NCBI RefSeq assembly: GCF_016464705.1
Contig: NZ_JAEHOB010000013.1
Span: 124,001 to 188,000 of the forward strand
Reading direction: 5' to 3'
Source: Qaidamihabitans albus
GTDB taxonomy: Bacteria; Actinomycetota; Actinomycetes; Mycobacteriales; Pseudonocardiaceae
Length of the DNA: 64,000 bases
A model generated the notes under the pieces. The model saw only the letters and a program-made list of their open reading frames with translations, searched no databases and was not told the origin of the DNA. The position numbers were made by a program, and so were the translations under genes. Below are positions 43,544 through 50,466 of the stretch, one piece after another (within the stretch, counting starts at the first letter, position 1; every line of letters starts with the position of its first letter).

Positions 43544-43655
43544 CGTGTCCGCGCCCGGCGCGCACGCGTCCGCGTTCCCTGCACACGTGTCGCGCTTTCC
43601 TGGCAGGCCGACGTGCACGAAGCGCGGACACGTGTGCATGGCGTGCGGACACGCG
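43544..43655. repeat. Family B palindrome, copy 2 (large, several units)
   Basis: GTGTCCGCG-like units on the plus strand at 43545, 43566 and 43587 face reverse units at 43624 and 43645. The main stem pairs 43580-43597 (TGCACACGTGTCGCGCTT) with 43620-43638, one base inserted. It starts 5 bp after the GntR stop and ends just before the stop of the convergent glycosylase gene, as a two-way terminator would. Confidence 0.75.
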
Positions 43656-43661
43656 TACGTG

Positions 43662-44573
43662 TCACATGGCGCGGTAGTCGCGCACCGGGTGGCGCGGGCC
43701 GAACCGCGGCCGGGTGTGCCCGGCCGTCTCCAGGTAGCGCACCGCCCGGTGCCGGTGCGGCGCGTACGGGGCCAGCACGGCGTGCATGCCCTCGTCGTCC
43801 AGCGGCTCGCCCACGAGCGCCCAGCCGACGACGGCGGGCACGTGGAAATCGCCGAAGCTGACGGCGTCCGGGTCGCCCCACGCCCGCTGCGCGATCTCCG
43901 CCGACGTCCAGACCCCGATCCCGCGGACCTGCCGCAGCCACTCCCGGCCCGGCACGCCTCGCAGTTCCACGGCCCGTTCCAGCCGCTCCGCCACGCGCGC
44001 CGCGGCAATCAACGTCGTGCGCCGGGTCAGGTCCACTCCGGACCGGTGCCAGTTCCAGTCCACAATGGAGCGGATTGCGGCCGGTGTCGGCGGTACGCGC
44101 ATCCCGGCGGGTGCGGGCCCCGGCGCGGGCTCACCGAAGCGGCGGCACAGCTCCCGCCACGAGCGCCGCGCCTCGTAGCCGGTGACCTTCTGCTCCAGCA
44201 CGCTGGGCACCAGCACGTCCCACACGCGACCGGTCGCGCCGAGCCGCAGCAGCGGCGACCGCCGCCTGGCCTCGGCGACGGCGTCGTGGTGCGCGACGAA
44301 ACCCGAGTCGTCATCGTCGGCGCCGAGCAGCGCCGGCACACCCTCGAGCAGCGCTCGCGCGCCGGCGCCCCACGCCTTCACCTCGACCGCGCCGTCCCGG
44401 CGTGCCCGCAGCACCAGCGTGCCAGGGCCGTCGGCTGTGTTCGCGGTGAGCCACGCGTGCCCACCGTCGTCCAGCCGCAGGCAGGGATCGCCGCGCCCGC
44501 GCCGCAACGGGGCGAGCACCGCCGGGATGTCGACCGGGAACGGCGGCACCCACCGCCGGTAGCACTCAGGCAT
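43662..44573 (-). CDS. AlkA-like DNA-3-methyladenine glycosylase (HhH-GPD)
   Basis: 303 residues from ATG 44573, overlapping the manB stop by 8 nt. C-terminal HhH-GPD domain: hairpin VRGIGVWTSAEIAQRAWGDP (~residues 215-234) and the catalytic Asp in VSFGDFHVP. SVLEQKVTGYEARRSWREL is the typical preceding helix. N-terminal ~100 residues are the AlkA-type beta domain. Removes alkylated purines in base-excision repair. Second alkyl-base glycosylase in the window besides Tag. Confidence 0.87.
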   Translation of the reverse strand: MPECYRRWVPPFPVDIPAVLAPLRRGRGDPCLRLDDGGHAWLTANTADGPGTLVLRARRDGAVEVKAWGAGARALLEGVPALLGADDDDSGFVAHHDAVAEARRRSPLLRLGATGRVWDVLVPSVLEQKVTGYEARRSWRELCRRFGEPAPGPAPAGMRVPPTPAAIRSIVDWNWHRSGVDLTRRTTLIAAARVAERLERAVELRGVPGREWLRQVRGIGVWTSAEIAQRAWGDPDAVSFGDFHVPAVVGWALVGEPLDDEGMHAVLAPYAPHRHRAVRYLETAGHTRPRFGPRHPVRDYRAM

Positions 44574-45645
44574 CGGAGGAGAACCGCACCGAGCCGTCGG
44601 GAAGCTCGACACCGGGCCACACCCTCGCCCCGTCGAGCAGCTCGCAACCGGCCCCGACCGAGGCGCCGTCGGCGAGGACCACACCGCGCAGCACGGTGCC
44701 GGCCCCGACGCGCGTCCCCGCGCCGAGCACGGAGCGCTCGACGACCGCGCCCTCCGCCACGCGCGCGCCGTCGAACAGCACCGACCCGGCCACCCGGGAA
44801 CCCGGGCCGACCTCGGCGCAGGCCCCGATCGTCGAACCCCCGGTCACCGCCGCGTCCGCCGCCACGGCCGCGCCGTCGAGGCACAGCTGGTCACCCGCGG
44901 GCCCCGGCAGTGCCGAGGTCGGGGCGACGCCGCGCACGAGATCGGCCGAGCCGCGCACGAACGCCTCCGGCGTGCCGACGTCCAGCCAGTACGAGCTGTC
45001 GACGAAACCCTGCACGCGCGCGCCGGCGTCGAGCAGCCCCGGAAAGGTCTCGCGCTCCACCGACACCCGCCTGCCCGCGGGGATCGCCTCGATCACCGAG
45101 CGGCGGAAGACGTAGCAGCCCGCGTTGACCTGGTCGGTCGGCGGGTTCGGCGTCTTCTCCAGGAACGCGGTCACCCGGCCGTTGTCGTCGGTCGGCACCG
45201 AGCCGAACCGGCTGGGATCGGCCACGCGCTGCAGTTGCAGGGTGACGTCCGCCGCCGCCGCGCGGTGCGCGCCGACGAGCGCACCGAGGTCGGCGCCCGA
45301 GAGGATGTCGCCGTTGAAGATCACCGCGTCCTCGGCGCGGAGCTTTCCGGCGACGTTGCGGATCGCGCCGCCGGTGTCCAGCGGCTCGTCCTCGACGACG
45401 TAGTCGATCTCCAGGCCGAACGCCGAGCCGTCGCCGAAGTGCTCCTCGAAGACCTCGGCACGGTAGGACGTGCCGAGCACCACGTGCTCGATCCCGGCCG
45501 CGCGGATCCGGGAGAGCAGGTGCGACAGGAACGGCACGCCGGCGGTCGGCAGCATCGGCTTCGGCGCCGACAGCGTGAGCGGGCGCAGCCGCGTGCCCTT
45601 GCCCCCCACGAGAATCACGGCATCGACGCCGGGAACGGACGTCAT
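44566..45645 (-). CDS. manB: Mannose-1-phosphate guanylyltransferase (ManB/RmlA2 type)
   Basis: 359 residues from ATG 45645; GGAGGG stands 9 nt upstream, so I prefer it to ATG three codons earlier. Nucleotidyltransferase signature LVGGKGTRLRPLTLSAPKPM (~residues 11-30), active-site VIFNGDILSG, EKTPNPPTDQVNAGCYVF. A left-handed beta-helix cap begins near residue 260 (VTGGSTIGACAEVGPGSRV). Length equals M. tuberculosis Rv3264c. Makes GDP-mannose for mannolipids and lipoglycans. Confidence 0.88.
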   Translation of the reverse strand: MTSVPGVDAVILVGGKGTRLRPLTLSAPKPMLPTAGVPFLSHLLSRIRAAGIEHVVLGTSYRAEVFEEHFGDGSAFGLEIDYVVEDEPLDTGGAIRNVAGKLRAEDAVIFNGDILSGADLGALVGAHRAAAADVTLQLQRVADPSRFGSVPTDDNGRVTAFLEKTPNPPTDQVNAGCYVFRRSVIEAIPAGRRVSVERETFPGLLDAGARVQGFVDSSYWLDVGTPEAFVRGSADLVRGVAPTSALPGPAGDQLCLDGAAVAADAAVTGGSTIGACAEVGPGSRVAGSVLFDGARVAEGAVVERSVLGAGTRVGAGTVLRGVVLADGASVGAGCELLDGARVWPGVELPDGSVRFSSDA

Positions 45646-45699
45646 CGCGAGCATCCCTCCATCTCTGACCCACCGACCGGCGACAAGCCGCGGGAAACG

Positions 45700-45729
45700 C
45701 TGACGGCGTGCGGCCGGAGGGCCTACCCT
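45700..45729 (+). promoter_or_regulatory. Candidate promoter for the 122-residue protein
   Basis: CTGACG (45700-45705) and TACCCT (45724-45729) are separated by 18 bp. On the opposite strand TAGGGT (45730-45725) could be a -10 for manB, so the two divergent promoters would share the same bases. Confidence 0.4.
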
Positions 45730-45790
45730 AGACAGCACAGCGGCGGCCCCGTTCGGAGAGGGCCTCGGGTGAGGTACGGGAGGCGAGGGC

Positions 45791-46159
45791 ATGGACCCCC
45801 GCGATCGGGCGGACGCCTTGCTTTCCCGCGCGCAGGCGCGGGACGGCGTCGTCACGCCGGACAACATGACATCACCGATGGATGCCGCGAACACCCAGCA
45901 GATACCCAGATCCGTGGTGTCCCGGATCGACGAGCAGGACCCGGACAGCACCACGGTCCTGCCGTCGTCGATGATCGAGCAGTCGATGGCCGAGAGCGGC
46001 AGCCACCTGGACGAGTCGGAGCCGACCACCCGGCTGGACCTGCCGCCCTCCCGCGGGCCCGAGCCGGAGGTCGAGCGCACCGAGATCGGCGGGCTGATCC
46101 CGACGACCACCACCCGGCGCACCCAGTCGGAGCTCTCCCGCCGCCTCGACGGCCTGTGA
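45791..46159 (+). CDS. Small acidic conserved-type hypothetical protein
   Basis: 122 residues from ATG 45791 with GGGAGG about 8 nt upstream. Hydrophilic, Ser/Thr/Asp/Glu-rich, no membrane helix, no cysteine. Segments DDGRTVVL-like on the antisense strand are shadows, whereas this frame has a clear ribosome site and strong third-position GC. Likely disordered; contains a repeated R-T-x-S-E-L end (TRRTQSELSRRLDGL) that could be a short docking helix. Function unknown; divergent to manB. Confidence 0.65.
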   Translation: MDPRDRADALLSRAQARDGVVTPDNMTSPMDAANTQQIPRSVVSRIDEQDPDSTTVLPSSMIEQSMAESGSHLDESEPTTRLDLPPSRGPEPEVERTEIGGLIPTTTTRRTQSELSRRLDGL

Positions 46160-46193
46160 TCGTGCCCGTGGTCGCCGCCGCGCGGACCGGCGC

Positions 46194-47072
46194 TCAGCCC
46201 CGGCGGGTCTCCAGCCGCAGCCGGATCGCCAGCCCCGCGCGGACCAGCGCCAGCACCGGCCGCCACGCCAGGCCCCGGTGCCGGTCGGCCAGGTAGCGGT
46301 AGGCGCTCGCGTGGTGCGCGGCGAGCATCCGCGCGGACGCCTTCGAGGTCGCCTGGCCACCGATGTGCATCACGCCCGCCGACGGCGCGTAGACGTTGAG
46401 CCAGCCCGCCCTGCCCAGCCGGTCACCGAGGTCGACGTCCTCGAAGTACATGAAGTAGCGCGGGTCGAAGCCGCCGACCGCGTCGAAGGCGGTGCGCCGC
46501 AGTAGCTGGCAGGAACCGGACAGCCAGCCGGCGGTGCGCTCGGCCGGTTCGCCCTGCTCCTGCCGGTAGGCCCGGGTCCACGGATTGCCGCGCCACACCT
46601 TGCCGAACAGCGCGTGCCCGATGCCGCGGCCGAGCGAGGGCAGCAGCCGCGCGGACGGGTACACGGTGCCGTCGGGTTCGCGGATCAGCGGCCCGAACGC
46701 GGCGCCCCGCGGCCACCGTTCGGCGACGTCGAGCAGCTCGTCCAGCGACCCCGGGTCCCATTCCAGGTCCGGGTTGGCGACGACGACCCAGCCGATGTCG
46801 TCGCCGAGCACGGCGACGCCCCGGTTGGCGGCGGTGCCGTAGCCCAGGTTGCCGCCGGTGGACACCAGCCGCACGTTGTCGCGCTCGGCCGCCTTCTCCG
46901 GCGCGCCGTCGGTCGAGCCGTTGTCGGCGAGTACGACCTGCACGTCCCGCGTGGTCGCCTTGGCGAGCGTGTCGAGGAATCGCTCCAGGGTCTCCCCTGG
47001 CGAGTAGGTCACGATCACCACGGCGACCCCGTCGCCGTAGTTCTTCGGCTCGGTCACGCGGTCATTGTGCAC
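46194..47072 (-). CDS. wbbL: Rhamnosyltransferase WbbL (GT2)
   Basis: 292 residues from GTG 47072 (GTG 47057 possible). GT-A fold: VAVVIVTYSPGETLERFLDTL, DNGSTDGAPEKA, GNLGYGTAANRGV, VVANPDLEWDPG, SGSCQLLRRTAFDAVGGFDPRYFMYFEDVDLGDRL with the ED catalytic pair. In mycobacteria this enzyme adds L-rhamnose to GlcNAc-PP-decaprenol to form the arabinogalactan linker (Rv3265c). rmlB and rmlD, which make its donor, are 9-10 kb away in the same cluster. Confidence 0.88.
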   Translation of the reverse strand: MHNDRVTEPKNYGDGVAVVIVTYSPGETLERFLDTLAKATTRDVQVVLADNGSTDGAPEKAAERDNVRLVSTGGNLGYGTAANRGVAVLGDDIGWVVVANPDLEWDPGSLDELLDVAERWPRGAAFGPLIREPDGTVYPSARLLPSLGRGIGHALFGKVWRGNPWTRAYRQEQGEPAERTAGWLSGSCQLLRRTAFDAVGGFDPRYFMYFEDVDLGDRLGRAGWLNVYAPSAGVMHIGGQATSKASARMLAAHHASAYRYLADRHRGLAWRPVLALVRAGLAIRLRLETRRG

Positions 47073-47146
47073 CTGTCACTCACCGTGACTCCGTGGCGGG
47101 CAAGATGTGTCGATGACCGTGCACGCTTCCCGCTGCAGGTCACGTG

Positions 47147-47191
47147 TCGTGAGGGCGTACACGAGTTGGAACACCTGTTACGCAGTCACGA
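47147..47191. repeat. Family A palindrome, copy 6 (diverged; supplies a stop codon)
   Basis: TCGTGA (47147-47152) pairs with TCACGA (47186-47191), and GCGTA (47155-47159) with TACGC (47179-47183). The core ACACGAGTTGGAAC is a variant of the family's ACACGAGTTAGAAC. The stop codon of the downstream-strand glycosyltransferase (47188-47186) lies in the right arm. Confidence 0.7.
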
Positions 47192-48334
47192 GCGGTGCGC
47201 GCGATGGCGATGCCACGCCTTCTCGTACGCCTCCCGGTGCCGCTCGGCGGTGCCGCTCCACGAGAACTCCTTGGCCCGCAGCTGCGCGGCCTCGGCGAGC
47301 GTCGCTCGCCGGGTCGGGTCGGCGAGCAGTTCGCCGAGCGCGGCGGCCACGTCGCCCGCACCCACCCCGCAGTAGGCCACCGCGTCGCCGCCGACCTCGG
47401 GCAGCGACAGCCTGCGGGTCGTCAGCACGCACGCACCCGAGGCCATCGCCTCCAGCACCGGCAGGCCGAAACCCTCGCCGAGACTCGGGTAGGCGACCAG
47501 CTCGGCCCCGCCGAGGAACCCGGCCAGCGTCTCGAACGGCAGGTAGCCGGCCCGGATCACGCGCAGCCGGTGCGGCACCGCGTCGAGTGCCTTCTCGACC
47601 TGGCTGTCCCAGCCGGGCTGGCCGGCCAGCACGAGCGCGGGCGGCTCGGCCTGGCCACCGACGGCCTCGGCGAAGCCCCGGATCAGCGCGGGCACGTTCT
47701 TGCGCGGCTCGAGCGCGCCGAGGAACGCGACGTACGGCGTGTCGCCGAGGCCGATCACGTCCCGTGCCGCGCGGATCTCCTCCGGCGCGGGCGGGTGGAA
47801 CCGCTCCACGTCCACGCCGTGCTGGATGATCTCCAGCTCGGCGGTCCGCGTGCCGGTGACCCGCTCCAGCTCGCGCGCGGTCGCCACGCTCGGCACCACG
47901 CACAGCTCCGCGCGGCGCAGCGCGGTGACCGTCCACGCCCGGAAGAAGCGGGCCTTCACCGACGAGTGCAGCATCGCGTCGGTGAAGAACGTCGCATCGT
48001 GCAGCGTGACGACCGATGCCGCCCGGCCAGCGAGCGGCATCGTGTAGTGCGGCGAGTGGACGACGTCCACGCCCAGTCTGCGCACGAGCATCGGCAACGT
48101 CGTCTGCTCCCAGGTCAGCCGGGCCGTCCTGGTGGCGGTGGACTGGGCAGTGGGGACCACCGAGGCGTGCGGCGCGAGCTCGGCGTAGAGCCGGCCGTCC
48201 CTCGGCTGGCACACGACCGTGACGCGCGCACCGTCGGCGTCCAGTGCGGCCACGAGCGAGTCGACATAACGACCGACACCGCCTCGGTCCGCGGGTACGG
48301 CCGTGGCGTCGATCAGCACGCGTGGTTCAGCCAC
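47186..48334 (-). CDS. Glycosyltransferase family 4 (1)
   Basis: 382 residues from GTG 48334; TAGGCT ends 6 nt upstream (48346-48341), so a leaderless start is likely. GT-B fold: PADRGGVGRYVDSLVAAL, VVHSPHYTMPL, VVTLHDATFF, EIIQHGVDVERFHPP, VAFLGALEPRKNVPALIRGF, and the EX7E motif in YPSLGEGFGLPVLEAMASG. Retaining transferase, likely a mannosyl or glucosyl donor; acceptor unknown. Part of the glycan cluster. Confidence 0.85.
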   Translation of the reverse strand: MAEPRVLIDATAVPADRGGVGRYVDSLVAALDADGARVTVVCQPRDGRLYAELAPHASVVPTAQSTATRTARLTWEQTTLPMLVRRLGVDVVHSPHYTMPLAGRAASVVTLHDATFFTDAMLHSSVKARFFRAWTVTALRRAELCVVPSVATARELERVTGTRTAELEIIQHGVDVERFHPPAPEEIRAARDVIGLGDTPYVAFLGALEPRKNVPALIRGFAEAVGGQAEPPALVLAGQPGWDSQVEKALDAVPHRLRVIRAGYLPFETLAGFLGGAELVAYPSLGEGFGLPVLEAMASGACVLTTRRLSLPEVGGDAVAYCGVGAGDVAAALGELLADPTRRATLAEAAQLRAKEFSWSGTAERHREAYEKAWHRHRAHRS

Positions 48335-48391
48335 CCGTGCAGCCTACGACCACGGCCACGTCCGGTTGGTGGGAATCCGGCAAACTCCGCA

Positions 48392-49483
48392 TCAGCGCAC
48401 ACCCAGGTGCAGCTCCCACACCGCCTCGGCCGCGCGGCGCCAGGTGAACTCGGCGGCCCTTGCCCGGCCGGCGGCGGCCAGCCCGGCGGCCAGCTTCTCC
48501 GAGCTCAGCACCTCCCCCAGCGCGGTGGCCAGTGCCGCGGCGTCGCCGCGCGGCACCATCCGGCCCGCTCCCCCGGCGACCTCCGCCAGCGCGGGCGCGT
48601 CCGAGTGCACGACCGGCACCCCGGCCGCCATCGCCTCCAGCACCGGCAGGCCGAAGCCCTCCGCGCGGCTGGGCGCGGCCAGCACGCTCGCCCCGCGCAG
48701 CACCGAGGCCAGCTCGGCGTCCGGCAGCCTGCCCAGCACGCGCACCCGCCCCTCGGGCAGCCCGTGCCGCCGGGCGAGGGCGTGCGGGTCGAGCCCGCCC
48801 CAGCCGGGCTGGCCGACGAGCAGCAGCGGCACGTCCGGCGCCGCCGACGACCCCGACAACATCGACATCGCCTCGACGAGCACGTCGATCCCCTTGCGCG
48901 GCTCGATCGTGCCGAGCGCGAGCACGTAGCGCGCGGGCACGTCGACCGGCACCGGCGACGGCAGCTCGGTGACCCCGTGCCCGGCCACCCGCACCCGGGC
49001 CGCGGGCTGCACGTACCCGGCCAGCTCACCGGCGACGGCCTCCGTCGGGACGACCAGCGCGTCGGCCCGCCGCGCCGCCCTGGCGATCATGGTCCGGTGC
49101 CAGCGGACCCCGCGCGGGGTGAGCGTCTCCGGATGCGTCCACGGCACGGTGTCGTGCACGGTGACCGACAGCGTCCGGCCACGGCCCGCACGCGGCGGGG
49201 CGAGCGGGGTCGGCGCATGCACGGCCGTACCGCCGGGCCACAGCGGCACCCCGGCCTGCCAGCAGGCGATCAGCGCCCGCGGTGGCAGTGGCAGCACGCG
49301 CGGCCCGCCCACGCCGTCGATCCGGGCGGGCCCGGTGTCGGCGTGCCGGGCGACCACGCTGGACACCGTCCAGCCCTCGGGCGTGGTCCTGGCGAGCGCA
49401 CGCAGCAACTCGGCGGTGTAGCGGCCGGTTCCCCCGGGGACGGGCGCGAGGAGCTGCTCGGCGAGCACGACGAGTTCGGGCAC
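48392..49483 (-). CDS. Glycosyltransferase family 4 (2)
   Basis: 363 residues from GTG 49483. GT-B fold: LLAPVPGGTGRYTAELLRAL, VTVHDTVPWTHPE, VLALGTIEPRKGIDVLVEAM, VLGRLPDAELASVLRGA, and EX7E in APSRAEGFGLPVLEAMAAG. Nearest in layout to the previous enzyme (both have the GTIEPRKG/GALEPRKN block), so they may be diverged duplicates. Starts only 18 bp from the divergent GT2 gene. Confidence 0.85.
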   Translation of the reverse strand: MPELVVLAEQLLAPVPGGTGRYTAELLRALARTTPEGWTVSSVVARHADTGPARIDGVGGPRVLPLPPRALIACWQAGVPLWPGGTAVHAPTPLAPPRAGRGRTLSVTVHDTVPWTHPETLTPRGVRWHRTMIARAARRADALVVPTEAVAGELAGYVQPAARVRVAGHGVTELPSPVPVDVPARYVLALGTIEPRKGIDVLVEAMSMLSGSSAAPDVPLLLVGQPGWGGLDPHALARRHGLPEGRVRVLGRLPDAELASVLRGASVLAAPSRAEGFGLPVLEAMAAGVPVVHSDAPALAEVAGGAGRMVPRGDAAALATALGEVLSSEKLAAGLAAAGRARAAEFTWRRAAEAVWELHLGVR

Positions 49484-49488
49484 CCCGC

Positions 49489-49494
49489 TATTCT
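49489..49494 (+). promoter_or_regulatory. -10 element TATTCT for a leaderless GT2 gene
   Basis: TATTCT ends 7 nt before GTG 49502 and no ribosome site is present. It lies in the 18-bp gap between two divergent glycosyltransferase starts, so most of the promoter is inside the neighbouring coding region. Confidence 0.45.
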
Positions 49495-49501
49495 GCTCCC
49501 C

Positions 49502-50437
49502 GTGCCCTCCACCACCGTCGTCGTCGTCACCTGGCGCGGCGCGGAACACATCGCGGAGTGCCTCGACGCGCTGGCCGCGCAGGATCGTCCACATCGGATC
49601 CTGGTCGTCGACAACGCCTCCACCGACGGTACGACCAGGCTGCTGGCGGCACACCCCGCGGCGCCCGAGGTGCTGCGCCTGCCGCGCAACGCAGGCTACG
49701 CGGGCGGGATCGCCGCCGCGCTGCCCCGGGTGCGGACGCCGTTGCTCGCCTGGCTCAACGACGACGCCGCGCCGGGCCCTGGCTGGCTCGCCGCGCTGGA
49801 GGACGCGATGCGCCCTGGCGTCGCGGCGGTGGCGTCCCGGCTGGAGCACCCGGACGGCACCGTCCAGTCACTCGGCGTGCGGCTGACCGCCGACGGGCAC
49901 GGGGCCGACCTGCGCGCGCTGCCCGCAGGCACGGACCCGTTCGGCTTCTGCGGCGGCGCGGTGCTGCTGCGCACCGCCGCGCTGCGGAACGCGGGCGGGG
50001 TCCCCGCTCGCTTCTTCTGCTACTACGAGGACACCGACACCGCGTGGCGCCTGCGCCTTGCGGGCGGCCGGGTCGTAGCGGCTCCGGACGCCGGGCAGGC
50101 GCCGGGGACGGCCGTGCGGCACCGGCACGGCGCGAGCACCGTGCCCGGCTCGGCGCGGTTCCACCGCTGGAACGAGCGCAACCGGCTGCTCATGCTGCTG
50201 CGCTGCGCGCCCGCGCCGGTCGCGCTGCGGGAGCTGGCCCGCTTCGCCGCCCGCACGCTCGTGCTGCCCGTGCGCACGAGCAAACCGGACGCGGCCAACT
50301 TCCGGTTCGGGCTACGCTGCCGGGTCCTGGCCGAGGTCGGCGCGCTCCTGCCTGCGACACTGCTGGCGCGGCGGGCGATCGGCAGGCGCGCCAACGTGGG
50401 CCGGACCGAGGTCTGGCGGACCTGGGCCCGCGGCTAG
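49502..50437 (+). CDS. Glycosyltransferase family 2
   Basis: 311 residues from GTG 49502. GT-A start TTVVVVTWRGAEHIAECLDAL, DNASTDGTTRLL, NAGYAGGIAAAL, AWLNDDAAPGPGWL, FCGGAVLLRTAAL, ARFFCYYEDTDTAWRLRLAG. Same subfamily as WbbL-type rhamnosyl/galactofuranosyl transferases. C-terminal helices with basic residues may touch the membrane. 29 bp upstream of the fused GT gene. Acceptor unknown. Confidence 0.85.
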   Translation: MPSTTVVVVTWRGAEHIAECLDALAAQDRPHRILVVDNASTDGTTRLLAAHPAAPEVLRLPRNAGYAGGIAAALPRVRTPLLAWLNDDAAPGPGWLAALEDAMRPGVAAVASRLEHPDGTVQSLGVRLTADGHGADLRALPAGTDPFGFCGGAVLLRTAALRNAGGVPARFFCYYEDTDTAWRLRLAGGRVVAAPDAGQAPGTAVRHRHGASTVPGSARFHRWNERNRLLMLLRCAPAPVALRELARFAARTLVLPVRTSKPDAANFRFGLRCRVLAEVGALLPATLLARRAIGRRANVGRTEVWRTWARG

Positions 50438-50466
50438 TCTGAGGACCGGTGGGAAGGAGCGCGGCG

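Noticed and set aside
42747-43661. Mobile element or genomic island around the pxp cassette
   Set aside because: No integrase, transposase, tRNA or direct-repeat ends; base composition and codon use match the neighbours.
47195-50437. A 1080-codon open frame on the plus strand across the two minus-strand glycosyltransferases
   Set aside because: Only the 3' part from GTG 49502 is a real GT2 gene. The rest is Arg/His/Gly-rich and antisense to well-conserved GT4 domains; long shadow frames are usual at this GC.
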